Shown here: positions 21,031-32,231 of the stretch, one piece after another | Layout: each line of letters starts with the position of its first letter | Position numbering within the stretch: position 1 is the stretch's first letter | NCBI GenBank assembly: GCA_022494885.1 | Contig: JAGVSM010003557.1 | Location: 248,001 to 312,000, forward strand | Source of the DNA: Micrasema longulum | Lineage: Eukaryota > Arthropoda > Insecta > Trichoptera > Brachycentridae | Reading direction: 5' to 3' | DNA length: 64,000 bases | Made by a program: the position numbers and the translations under genes | Notes under the pieces: model-generated | The model's input: only the letters and a program-made list of their open reading frames with translations | Databases searched by the model: none | Told to the model about the DNA's origin: nothing

Positions 21031-21183
21031 CTATTCCCTACACGGTACAATGCCACGAGATACCTATAGATGTGAGGCGCAAAAATATTTGTCTTTAGTT
21101 TGAATTTCTTGTTTAAATGTGTGATTAGAAACACTTACTCACACTATGACAAATTCGGCATCATTGAGTAATAATTATACTAA

Positions 21184-21312
21184 TACCCGTATACAGAGAC
21201 AAAACTTAACGTGAAGAAAGTACATTCTAATCTCATATGCAAAGAATAAACCGAAGGTCACGACAATAGAATGTACTTTCCTCAACTTAAGTTTTGTCTC
21301 TGCATACGGGTA
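21184..21312. mobile_element. 129-bp hairpin MITE
   Basis: Near-perfect inverted arms of about 45 bp: ACCCGTATACAGAGACAAAA at the left and TTTTGTCTCTGCATACGGGT at the right, with inner AGTACATTCTA/TAGAATGTACT pairing. Confidence 0.7.
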
Positions 21313-22085
21313 TAATAGTGCAGCTCTTGGAAACATCGGTTCAGTTGGCCTCATGTTTACGTATGCGTCATCTCTCGTATTCGAAATTAAGCCTTATTTA
21401 GTAGCAGTAAAGATGTATTTAGCTCGTTTCAAAAACTGTAATTACGTATTTCGTGTTATTTTATCCTATGTTCGTAATAACGAAAACATTCAAGCAAAAC
21501 TCGACCATAGCGTTGATTGAAATAATTATGTTTTTACTTGCGGCACTTAGAACGTTTTTACAATACGACGAGTGATGTTGATCTTTAAGTATACTATGCG
21601 TAAATGTTAAGTAGGTACCCATAGTAAATAACACAGTACGGACCGTGTTTGTAGGCATTTTTATATTGGTTGCTAGTTTTTTATCTTTATATTTATTTAT
21701 TTAACTTTTTGTACATAATGTTATTTGTACATTGGCGGGCTTATTGCCAAATGGCAATTTCTTCTAACCAACCAATAAAATAAAAAATTTATTTTTATAA
21801 TGTGTTGATATAATGCGAATTAAAATACATATTAGGTACCAAATTTACCGAAATCAAATGGAAATATATTTTTTTAAAGGTTGATCATAGCTTAGACTGT
21901 TTGGGCAAAATATCCATCCAGGGCAAAACTAGACGGTTTCGCGGTACTGGTGAAAAGCAATAATTTCTTAGTGAGGCTTAGCCCCACTTGATTCATAGGC
22001 TTCTTCGCCCCTGGCACATATTCACATTTTCGTACATAAATATCGAATACCATCTCGATATGTACCGATTGCGTTTGCAATTGCG

Positions 22086-22449
22086 GCCCTGTGGTGGTAT
22101 TCTGAATCTTCTCTACCATCTAGAGAATAGTTAATTTGGGGATTTTAAATTTTTTAATACGACGACACTTTATTAAACGTCAAATGATGTATTAAACTGT
22201 TTAAAAGCCGGAAAAAACGAAGGCGATTTGGTAAATTCAACCTTATTGATTGTTTTGGGTAATTCTTAAGGTCGCAATAATGTTCTGAATGAAAATCGTC
22301 ATGTTTGATTTCACGTGTTTGTATTTATTTGACGTTTAATCATCAGTGTGGCCAGATATAAAGCAAAGTTTAAACGCATGCAAAAAATAAAAATCTGTAA
22401 ATCAATCACTCTCTAGGGGGTAGAGAAGATTCAGAATATCATCCCTGGG
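22086..22449. mobile_element. Foldback family E, copy 1
   Basis: Left end GGTGGTATTCTGAATCTTCTCTACC and right end GGGTAGAGAAGATTCAGAATATC pair as inverted repeats. Interior blocks (TTTAATCATCAGTGTGGCCA) recur at about 45330 in the 45111-45735 element, so the two belong together. The right end is embedded in the tandem duplication that follows. Confidence 0.65.
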
Positions 22450-22636
22450 CTGGTATTCTGAACGAAATTGCGTGCGAAGAGATCGCTCTGTTAGCGTGTA
22501 GTAAATAGACGTTAAAAATGTTAGCATAGTACGTAGAGAAGATTCAGAATATCATCCCTGGGCTGGTATTCTGAACGAAATTGCGTGCGAAGAGATCGCT
22601 CTGTTAGCGTAGTACGTAAATAGACGTTAAAAATGC
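22421..22636 (+). repeat. About 113-bp tandem duplication just upstream of Gr exon 2
   Basis: The block TAGAGAAGATTCAGAATATC ... GCGATCGCTCTG-type sequence and AATAGACGTTAAAAATG occurs twice in tandem (22421-22533 and 22534-22636). It ends about 38 bp before the exon 2 acceptor at 22674. Confidence 0.8.
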
Positions 22637-23375
22637 GTTTCATAACCCCTGGTACAATTTTTTTTTGTTTTCAGGCCTTCAATCTGGGCGTATTTGTGAC
22701 ATTTTTTTGGATGTCATTTGAGTTTTCACAAATACTCATACTTATTATTACAATAGAGTGCATTGTGTTTGAATCCAAAAGAACTAAAAGGATCTTGGTA
22801 AAAATAATAACTAATGAAAATTTACGTAAGTGCCTACTTAGAATACACATTAATTTGAACATGGTAACATTTATAAAGCTTTAACAAAAACATAGAATAC
22901 AGTAATCATTCTATTTTTCATAATGAAATAAACCCATGAGTAACAGGGGAAATATAGTTATTTGAATTCCCTTAAACTTTTTGTTTTTTTTTTATGTAGA
23001 AACTCAGCACAGTCAATGAGTTTTATGACAGTGTGCAGTAAATTTAAATGATTGATTAATTTTAAAGTGTACAATAAGCAAAATCAAAAGTTTTATTGTT
23101 CCATGATAACTTGCTAGAAAAAATCCGTATCGCGAAACTAATGCCATAATAATTCATTTTCTTTTCCAAACTTATATCACTCTTTGAGTGAAAATGAGAC
23201 AAAAAAACATTATTGTACCGACTATTCTTAAGGAAATTGTGACTTTTGCTTTGAATAAATTCAAAACATTGTAAATGGGTTAAACCTATTGAAAATCTGA
23301 ATGGACCCAGTTCGGACAAAATAACAATTGCATTTTCATCATAAACAATATTTTAAATAAAACACTTTGTATTTA

Positions 23376-23490
23376 TTAACATATTACAACAGACATGAAG
23401 AACTCTTTAGAGAAGGGAATATAGAAGACTAGGCATCCACAGGGCTTGTGACCGGTCATTGGCTGGTTTAAGTGACCACTTTACACACTG
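23376..23490. repeat. Foldback family A fragment
   Basis: One arm only: ATTACAACAGACATGAAG, then GGGCTTGTGACCGGTCATTG and GTGACCACTTTACACACTGT. Confidence 0.6.
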
Positions 23491-23749
23491 TGTATTTACC
23501 TGATGATGGGTAATTCGGAATACCTGAAACTAGTTGTGTTCTAATATTAAACTCGTGTGTGGTATATGTATGTACAAAGGGTTTTATTTTAAATGTCATT
23601 CCACTAAGTATATATATATTGTTTATTGGTTAAGGTACAACTAGGTGTTCAAATTTTATTTGTACAACTATCTAAATAAATACATTACATAATATACTGC
23701 AAATTAAACGCTGAAACAATAAATAACATAAAAATATATTTTATTTATA

Positions 23750-24114
23750 CAGGGTGTTCTTTAAACCCTGTCGCATCCGAAACCACGATGATCAGTATGA
23801 ACAAGAAGACTAAGATAAGCATATTCAAAAAAATATTTAGAACAAAGAAATTTTTTTTAAATAAAATATTTAAAAAACAAATGGTTGCTTACTTCTGCAG
23901 GGGAGAAGTGAGGGGAGCTCGATTGTCAGTTTATCAGACTCCCCCCTCCCCTTACGTTTCTCCCCTGCAGAAGTAAGCAACCATTTGCTTTTTTTTATAT
24001 TTTATTTTTTTAAATTTTATTCGTTCCAAAAAAATATTTTAATGTGCCAATATGTCTTCTTGCTCATACTGATTATCGTGGTTTCGGGTGTGACACGGTT
24101 CAATGAACACCCTG
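23750..24114. mobile_element. MITE family F (TA target), copy 1
   Basis: A 365-bp palindrome bounded by TA, with ends CAGGGTGTTCTTTAAACCCT and GTTCAATGAACACCCTG. A second inner palindrome centres on about 23935: AAATGGTTGCTTACTTCTGC pairs with GCAGAAGTAAGCAACCATTT. The copy at 55813-56187 has the same structure. TA duplication suggests a Tc1/mariner-derived MITE. Confidence 0.8.
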
Positions 24115-24260
24115 TATGTATCGTATTTTTCAGGTGATCCCGCATAGGGATCCTTCTGTCGTTTCAGCTACGGTTGCAGGAGCCATCTTCAGGGTAAACT
24201 ATGTGCCGCGTAGAAAGTTTTTTGAATCAACGCTCCTGCAAGGGTAGCCGAAACGTTGGA
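24115..24260. other. Hairpin-forming repeat-like segment
   Basis: Contains CGTTTCAGCTACGGTTGCAGGAGC and, about 60 bp on, GCTCCTGCAAGGGTAGCCGAAACG. The two are imperfect inverted partners (about 24152-24175 and 24231-24254). Probably a short repeat; the family is unknown. Confidence 0.4.
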
Positions 24261-24781
24261 ATGAATATAACCTACAGAGAATCGCCCAAAAAAGACAATA
24301 TTAGAAAATTTACACACCTATTTAAAATTGTATTTATTTCAGATGAATCAGAATACAGAATCTTCAAAGTCTTTTTGAAGTTTTTACTTGAGAATAAAAT
24401 TAAAATCACAGCGTCGAAAATGGTTAATGTCAATTTTGAATTTCTAAGTGCTATAATTGCTTCATTGATATCGTTTACATTGTTCGTATTACAATTCACA
24501 AACAATGCATAAAAATATACTTGAGTCTTCTTTCTAGTATCCACAAATCAGCACAGTCAACTCCGGCTAAAATTGTTTGTATATTAATTCATTTTTAAAT
24601 ATAAAAAAGTACATGTAATAGCAATAGAATAATCTTTAGTGAGCACAGTTATGACTCCACTAAGCAAATATAAAAATAAACTTCTGTGGACTTACTCTTG
24701 GAGATGCACAAATATGAAATAATATAAAACAAACAATATATTTACAAATATTTATTGTTACAAATTAATAAACAATTACAG

Positions 24782-27700
24782 CTATGATAATAATTGTTGT
24801 AATTTATTAGACACCATTTCCATGTTTGCTCTTCCCCTTGTTGCTTTTGCGATTTTCCCTAAAAGTGCGTTAAATATCTTATTTTTTCCCTTCTTGTACA
24901 ATTCTACCATGTCAACATTCTCATCCAGAACTTTGCGGCAAATATCATCTATTTCATTTGGATCTGTGATCAAGCTCCAATCATTTGAGTTGACTATCTC
25001 TAAAGGAGCACTAGATGTTCCTGTCACAAGGAGATCAATCACTTTTCTAGCAGTTTGGAGATTAATAAAACCGGTGTCAACAAGTCCAATAAGTTGGCTG
25101 AGGTCTTCAGATGATAACTTGCAAGTGTCTAGTTCTATGTTGTGCTTATTAAGAGAGGTGAGAAAATCATTGATTATAATATTAATAACAGTCTTTGGAT
25201 TTCTGTCTACATTTTGTACAATATGTTCAAAGTATTCTTGCAATTTGGGTTCGTTTACTAGCTGCACGGCTTGTAGGGTTGTGAGGTTGAACTCGGACAT
25301 TAGTCTTTGTCTGGTTTTTTCCGGAAGTTCGGGAATGGATTGTCTCAATAACGGAACGCAAACCAAATCCGGATCAGTTATTTCAGTCATATTAAGCACG
25401 AGTGGGGGAAGATTTGGCTCTGGCATATACCTAGAATTTTCATCAAATACAAAGAATAAAAGTCCGGAAAGAGAAAGAAATTACATTGTTATTATTGTAG
25501 CAAAATGAAACATCTGACAAAATCATGATTTTCAGTTATCTACTGAATTTTGTACGGCAAAGTGAATTACATAATAGAAGGCTTGTGAGATTTATTTGAC
25601 TTATAAATTATTTAAAAAAACATTTAGTTTAAAATCGGGTTGTGGTCCCGTGGCTGGTGTGATGCGGACTCACAGGTCAGAGGTCCGAGGTTCGAACCCC
25701 ACTCTACCCAAACTTGATTTCCATTTTCTAATTTACAACTCGTTGTAAATGGCCACCAAAATGGAAATATTTGGATAAATTATAAGAACGCCAATATTAA
25801 TTATAAGTTGTATATAAAAAAAAACAATTAACATGTTTTTATTGTATTAAACAACTAAAAAGTATTGAATCCAAGAGAAAAACTCAAGTTTTGTAGACAT
25901 TTAATTTTACAGTAATAAAATATGACATTCTATAATTATTATTTCATATATTAACAGCGCTGCCTTGATACATAAATTATTTCAGAGTATAATAATCTTG
26001 TTACACAAGGTCAAGATGATCAGTGTTATGCTTTAGATGCCAATCCAGAGATTACGAAAAAATATTATTTGTACCTAGTCAAAAAAACCCCTTGTAAAAA
26101 ATATTTCAACGATGGGAATCAAACACGAGACCAAGTGCTCCTAAACCACGAGACAGACAAAATGAATAAAAAGATGCCCTGAAACTGATAGGGAGGTTTT
26201 ATTAACAATTTATATGCAGAAGTGGTTCGAGAACAAATAACAGTACAATTTTTCCATAGCAAATGTTTTGTGAAGTATATGAAGCAATGTGCCCATTTTG
26301 CATATATAGATTGCAATAAGTCAGTTTTCATCGTGACCCCATGTATTTTTTTCTAAAATTCAAGAAACAAAAGGCCATATTTTGACAGTTTTAAAAGTAT
26401 CTGAAAAAAATGGCATTAATATCTCAAAAATCGAGAAAATGCAATGAGCCCTTTTTTGCGGTGACCCCTTCATATGTGTTGAATTATGTATAAATAAGTA
26501 TCCCAAATTGTTTAATACAACACATATTTAATTGTTTTAGTTATATGTGTACCTACTATTTTAAAATTTAAATAAATGAATGTGTTAAAATACCTATAAT
26601 CTTGTTGGACCTCCTTGTCTCTCATGGGTAGAGTTACCTTAAGCTCGGGATCCCAAGTCATGGTCTGATTAGACACTACTTTTCCATTCTCTAACAAGGT
26701 CACCTGACGCTCGGCTTCATACTTAATAGCTCCTGCTACTCCACGCACAGATCCAATGTTCTTTATCTAAAGAGATTGTTCAATCATTTTTTTAAATAAA
26801 TACATATTATAAATGGTAGACCCTTTAGAGTTAAAGATGTTCAGCAGATTTGCTATTTCTATACAAATTTATTAATAGTAAAATTGACTTCCGATCTTTT
26901 GTAATCGAGTATGGAAAATAGTAAATGCAGTTCAGTTGCAGTAAACTGGAAGTTCTTACCTCAGTTCGAGTACCAAAGGGTTCTCCAGGTAAATGGACCG
27001 ACACATTAGCATCTACTCTCAAGGCTCCTTCCTGAAGTTTTCCACTACAGCAGTTCAGTCGACCTAATACCAATATTAACTCTCGGACTAATGCAGCTGC
27101 CTCCTCACCATCCTATAACATGATAATCTAATGTGTTTATTCTAAAATCTCTACAAGATAGCTTATACATACATTATGTTATATCTTTAAATGTGCCGCC
27201 TAATAAATTTATGAACAAAATAAGACTAATTGAAAAAAAATGGTAAAAAACAATGTTCGAAGTCTCAAAAATCTCATTAATATTTTGAATTTTCACAACT
27301 CCATCGCTATATAATTATCTGTTATACTCCCATATAAACAGGCATCCTCTTTCATTTACACCAGAGTATGTGCGATGTATAAATTTTTATTTTAGTACAG
27401 GCTTGCCTGGTGAAAGAGAGAAAAAGAGGGGAAATGTAATTAGTTCAGTTCAATAATAATTGTATTTACCTCTAGGTCAGGTTCAAATACTATTTCCATT
27501 AGTGGTGTTCCCGCTCTGTTAAGGTCTACTAAAGACCTCCCATCTTCAGTATCGTGAAGAGATTTCCCACTGTCTTGTTCCAACTGAATTTGTTTGATGA
27601 TAGATGTTTTTCTATATGGCTTCTTGTTTGACCCGGCTGTGAAAACCTTGGACAAAATAAGAAAAATTTTCCATTTATAAAAAATACTTACAGAGGATGC

Positions 27701-30700
27701 TCACTTAATTACTTTTTAATTTATTTTTTTTATTACTTCACTAAGTATATGAAAATACACTTATATATATTTTTATAAATTACACATCCATTTTTTTACA
27801 GAATTTATAAAACGGTCCTCCTCAATAGAGAATCCTGTTCTAAGGAGGGCTGTACGGAGTTCAAAATTTAATTTCACATGTCATTTAAACACATTTTTTT
27901 TACACTGATATGTTTATAAATTTGTATATACCACTTCAATTTTGAGTTACACTTCGACCGGTTTCGAGGTTACTACCTCATCGTCAGGAATTAAACCAAC
28001 TTATAATTACACGCATTGCTATTTATATAAAATATTGTATCAAAGAGAGAAAGTGATTTTCGTTTGGACAATTTAGAACAATTAGAAAAAAAAGAAAAAT
28101 AAAGCCATTAATCAAAAACTTCAAATAATAAATAATCAATAAAATTTAACTTCGAGTCCTCTTTTAAAAATATTCCCGTTATGATTCATTTCATCTTCTT
28201 TCTCTCCCTTTCTTTCACCTTTCTGTCTCTTTCATACAATATTTTATAATATAAATAGCAACGCGTGTAATTATAAGTTAGTTTCATTCCTGACAATGAG
28301 GTAGTAACCTCGAAACTGGTCAAAGTGTAGCTCAAAATTAAAGTGGTTTATACAAATTTATAAACATATAAGTGTAAAATGTCATACAACAAAGTGAAAA
28401 ATGTTTTTGATAACAATAATACTTTTTTTTTCAGTGTAATAATAAAATAATTTAGCTGGTGTTTGAGTCCACAATTTGTTGTGGATTTATTGATTGTTTT
28501 CATTTAATTAGTTTTTTGTTTGTTTTGGTTTTGATTGACAGAATTGTTCAATTGTAAAAACTCCAGTCTTCTCAGATATTTTAGTATTACTCATTATGTG
28601 ATCTATACATGATTTTGCACTATTTTAATTCTTGTAGGCACATTGATTAGACTTCTTAGTCCATAGTAAGATAAGATTTGTAAGTATTCATGTTTATTTG
28701 GATGGCCAGTATCTAATATATTTTCATTTATATCTCCTAGAATATGAATATTCTTTTGTATTTTTATTTTAATGGATCTCCTTTTCTAATATTTCAAGGA
28801 ATGGGTTTGTCACTATTGCCCATAAGGTGGAATATTTTGAAGCTACAGAATAATTTTACATTTTAGTACTCTATCTGGCAAATTTATTTTTTGTACCGTT
28901 TTCTAATAATACTATCGCTACAAAATAAAATAGAGATCAATAACATTATATGAACAAAAAATGCAATTGGAACCATAAATAAGGTCGCAGTGAGTCACAT
29001 CTTGCTCTAGGGTGTGATTCTCCTAAATGCTGCTAATGCCCAGTTGCATTCCACCAGCAACACTTACTGACTAGTCCAACTCGTAAGCGTCCACGCCACT
29101 AAGCCTGTGCAATGGGATCACACTCATAATGGTGTGATCACAGCAGATAACGAGAGGATGAAAGGCGAGTTTCTGGCGCCTCCAAACCGGAACCAACCAG
29201 CTAAGGGAAGGTAACCCTGACAGAATAATCCATCAGAGAAGGCAACGGGAAACCACTCTGGTCATATTTCCCCAGGAATCACTATGGCGAGTACATCTAA
29301 CAAGCAGTTGTCCTGGCCTCGGAGTAGCGCAGAACCAAAATGCCTTCGCTGTAGTGATCGCCAAAATCGGGAGGACCTGATAAGGCACCGCAAGAAGAGG
29401 AAAAACAAAAAATACTAAATAAAGTACAAACTCAACAATGTTTGAGTATGTCCAAATACTTGCAGACTGGCTGGATTTCCTTCCTAGGGAGTTATTCTTA
29501 AATTTATTTCAACAGAGAGGGAAAACATTTTTGAGAAGGGAATATGCATTTACAGGGCTTATGACCTGTCATTGGCTGGTTTAAGTGGCCACTTTACACA
29601 CTGTGTAACAATCACCATTCTGCCGATGTTTCAACATCCATATATCCTCAACTCATCCATCTGTTGACTTTTGTGAAGTAAAAAGAGCCAATGACAGGTC
29701 ATTAGCCCTGTAAATGCCTAGACTCCCATATTCCCTTCTCAAAACTGTTTTCCCTCCCTGTTGAAATAAATTTAAATATGAATAACTCCCTAGAGAGGAA
29801 ATCCAGCCAGTCTGCAAGCATTTGGACATACTCAAACATTGTTGAATTACTACCTGGTAAAAGAAGAAGTATAAAATTGGAAAATTGTTTTCAGGTGTTG
29901 CCGAGTAGGTGATTTAGTTCAGCCGGATGAATCTCACCCACGTGATAAAGGTTTCAGCTCTTTTACTTCACAAAAGTCAACAGATGGAAGAGTTGAGGAA
30001 ATGTGGATGTTGAAACATCGGCAGAATGGTGAATGTTACACATTGTGTAAAGTGGCCACTTAAACCAGCCAATGACATGTCATAAGCCCTGTAAATGCCT
30101 AGACTTCCATATCCCTTCTCAAAAATGTTTTCCCTCTCTGTTGAAATAAATTTAAAGTACAAACTGCCTAATGGTATTTGGTGAAATCCTTAAATGCAGT
30201 AACCACTGCATAAATTTGAAGGGTGGTAAAAAATATGCTAAAGAAGGGGGATAGGGGTAAATATTATATAAAGATGGTAATATTTTTTTTTCAATATAAA
30301 TATTCTCCTTTAACACATATACATTGTTCAGATCATTGAATGAATTTATTTATCCCATCAAAAATACTTTTTTGTCTTTGTCTTAAAAATAAGCTGAATT
30401 TGCGGACTAGATTTCTTTACTACTTGTAAATTTCTTTCCTCGAAGATTTTTTTTTCAATTTGGGAAAGAATAATAATCGGACGGGCCAAATCTGGACAGT
30501 AGTCAGGGTGGTTAAAAATTTGAAAGCCACATTAACCCTATATTCATTATAAACTATATTTAGGGTTACATTGTTCATAAACATATGTCTCTGATACACC
30601 TTACTTTTAAGGTCACCTAAATTAATTTGGCATTGATTATCCAAATAAACACTTATTCATATTCGAAGCAAGTTTAATGTGAATAGGACAATTATTTTGT

Positions 30701-31339
30701 ATTAACAATTACAGTACGCCCTCGACTTTCGCACATAATTAGTTCTTGATAATGTGCACAAATATTGAATGTTCGATAGTCGAGGGATGTAAAAAAACTA
30801 CAAAAATATCTAAAAAAAAGAATGTGCGAAATTCGAGGGCCGCCTGTATACGCCTGAAACGGATATTTCGATATCCTCTATATACAGGACGTAGAACAAA
30901 CGTGAATAAATACCTGAAATTCTAATTTTCCATCTTGTGCGACAGGGGCTCGTTGCTGCGTAATTTGATAGCCCGCAGGAAGATCCGCATAAAAATAATG
31001 TTTCCTATCAAATGTGGATACTTTGTTGATTTTACAGTTCAGTGCGATTGCCGCCAAGACAGCCGCTTCCACACACCTCCTATTTAGCACTGGCAATGTC
31101 CCGGGAATAGCGGCATCGAATAGAGATACACAATTATTCACCAAAGCTCCAAAATCTGTCTTGGATCCAGAAAAAAGTTTGGAATTTGTTAAAATTTGAG
31201 CGTGCACTTCCAATCCTACAACGGTTTTCCAATTTTCCTTTCGGACTTTCTTAGGAATAACACTTTTATATCTTTTGCCGGTTAAATAAAATGATTGACA
31301 ACGACATGTCTTCTGGACAATTTTAACGAACGTGTACAT
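24782..31339 (-). CDS. GATB: Mitochondrial glutamyl-tRNA(Gln) amidotransferase subunit B
   Basis: GatB, with GatA and GatC, converts Glu-tRNA(Gln) to Gln-tRNA(Gln) in mitochondria; GatB binds the tRNA and activates the glutamyl group. Five minus-strand exons were assembled: 31339-30914, 27646-27470, 27112-26960, 26766-26594 and 25430-24782. They have GT-AG borders and phases 0,0,0,2, giving about 525 aa, normal for the family. The N-terminus ([17 protein letters not shown]) is basic and lacks acidic residues, fitting a mitochondrial presequence. Family motifs in order: [18 protein letters not shown] (about 42-59), [69 protein letters not shown], then [20 protein letters not shown] across the exon 3/4 join, [15 protein letters not shown] across the 4/5 join, and the C-terminal tail ending [17 protein letters not shown]. 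No frameshift or missing motif was seen. AATAAA-like signals in antisense lie near 24750-24775. Introns hold a SINE-free 26-27 kb part and repeats at 27902-30846. The gene is divergent from the cyclase. Confidence 0.95.
25638..25800 (+). repeat. tRNA-derived SINE copy 2
   Basis: The head GTGGTCCCGTGGCTGGTGTG with a B-box-like GAGGTTCGAACCCC at about 25688-25701, then the tail ATAAATTATAAGAACGCCAAT. It lies just upstream of GATB exon 5 (in intron 4) on the opposite strand. Confidence 0.75.
25801..26593. other. GATB intron 4 remainder
   Basis: AT-rich intron. A degenerate tRNA-like/B-box patch on the minus strand near 26105-26155 is probably a SINE relic. Nothing else recognised. Confidence 0.35.
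27902..28375. mobile_element. Foldback family D, complete copy
   Basis: Arms of about 140 bp: ATGTTTATAAATTTGTATAT and the CGACCGGTTTCGAGGTTACT block at left, AGTAACCTCGAAACTGGTC and ATACAAATTTATAAACATAT at right. A 200-bp AT-rich centre. A single arm of the family lies at 18222-18362. Confidence 0.75.
28980..29425 (+). mobile_element. GC-richer retroelement-derived segment
   Basis: A clearly different base composition from its surroundings, with blocks such as GGCAACGGGAAACCACTCTG, GCGAGTACATCTAACAAGCA and GATCGCCAAAATCGGGAGGA followed by an A-rich GAAGAGGAAAAAC end. Such blocks resemble the 5' regions or SINE-like relatives of insect RTE-type LINEs. I cannot confirm the family without a search, and I see no coding frame. 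Confidence 0.5.
29432..29847. mobile_element. Foldback family A, complete copy with matched termini
   Basis: The two ends are inverted partners over about 150 bp: CAACAATGTTTGAGTATGTC at 29432 and GACATACTCAAACATTGTTG at 29847, including CAGACTGGCTGGATTTCCT/AGGAAATCCAGCCAGTCTG. This copy defines the termini of family A. Confidence 0.8.
29880..30160. repeat. Foldback family A, partial copy
   Basis: Starts in the family's middle (CAGGTGTTGCCGAGTAGGTG) and runs through one arm to CTCTGTTGAAATAAATTTAAA. It lies directly beside the complete copy. Confidence 0.65.
30712..30846. mobile_element. Pogo/Tigger-like MITE (TA target)
   Basis: A 135-bp element bounded by TA, with ends CAGTACGCCCTCGACTTTCG and CGAAATTCGAGGGCCGCCTG. 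CCCTCG near the terminus is typical of pogo-type ends; the assignment is an inference. Confidence 0.65.
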
Positions 31340-32231
31340 TATTGGACAAGTTGGCCAATTTTTTTCTAAGTCCTAAATGAGAGATTAATTATCAATTATT
31401 ACAAGAAAAAGAAATGTAACATTTCGAAACGAAAATTAGAATTGTGACATTTCTCAATATTCATAATCTTGACACATCAAATATCCGTGACAATTTTTTT
31501 CAAATATCTATGACTTTGTCAAAGAGTGCGTTCAGCTAAATTAGCAAAAATAAGCACAAAAATCCCAAAATTGTTTTTCTGTAAAAAAAAACTCATAATT
31601 TTACCTATCTGATGATGCATAGAGCACTCAATTGGTTCACCAAATGAAGGATAGGGGATATTTCAATGTTAACTATTTATTTCGAATTATTTTTGTCGTC
31701 TACTGTCCAATTATTTTTTTCTAAATTTAACAAATTTTTCGCCTCTAGTTTATAAAGTTTAGTAACTCTACCGACTTTCAAATATCTTTAACAATTGGCT
31801 AATTTTATAACATAATTGGGCCACCCCTGTCCCCGCCGATCACCACTGTTTTTGAACTGTTGGTGATATGTGAAACTGTTTCATAAATAACAGTTTTTGG
31901 CAGTTTGGCTCGTCATAAGTAACGGTCTAATTAATTTTTGTGACACCGTTCCGGCTGATCTACCTATTTATTTTTTTGAACCTGCCGATTTTAGCTTGAT
32001 TTAGGTTGGCAAGACTGCAAATTATCCAGTAGTTTATTATGTTGGAATCACTGACGTAGATTTCAATTTCTCTTTTCAAACTGACTAGAATTTTAAAACG
32101 GCAAATGAAATGAAAATTGAAATAGTTGGTTTGATCGTTTTCGTTTGACGTACGGTTTTACTAAAAGCAATTGAAAGTCTGATTGGTGAAAACATACTTA
32201 TAAAATAAACTGGAAAGCCAGCTTAACGGCT
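31340..32231. promoter_or_regulatory. Divergent intergenic region between GATB and the soluble cyclase
   Basis: About 890 bp separate the two opposed start codons, so both promoters probably lie here. No TATA box or CpG-rich core was convincing; the region is AT-rich with no repeat recognised. Confidence 0.5.

Larger units (their letters stand above)
6579..24512 (+). pseudogene. Insect gustatory receptor gene disrupted by a BEL insertion
   Basis: This is a seven-transmembrane insect chemoreceptor of the gustatory receptor family. Exon 1 starts with the ATG at 6579 and runs to 7189, where the retrotransposon interrupts it; the same exon resumes at 13624 and ends at a GTAAGA donor after 13801. 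Exon 2 is 22675-22825 (after a TTTTCAG acceptor, before GTAAGT). Exon 3 is 24343-24512 (after TATTTCAG, stop TAA). The two exon-1 parts sum to 789 nt, so leaving out the element and one target copy gives an open frame of about 369 codons, usual for the family. Hydrophobic segments lie in exon 1 (FIFSIVTIVSFVIPV, IIIYFTCSSIISLLIIIF), exon 2 (ILILIITIECIVF) and the C-terminal exon, which ends with an SFTLFVLQF motif like the family's TYxxxxxQF signature. As read here, translation stops 10 bp into the LTR, after about 207 codons. It may be an intact allele elsewhere in the population. The 8.9-kb intron is full of transposons; exon 2 and 3 assignment rests on phase agreement and the C-terminal motif. 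Confidence 0.8.

Noticed and set aside
24822..25508. 228-codon plus-strand frame
   Set aside because: Antisense of GATB exon 5, which has strong family motifs.
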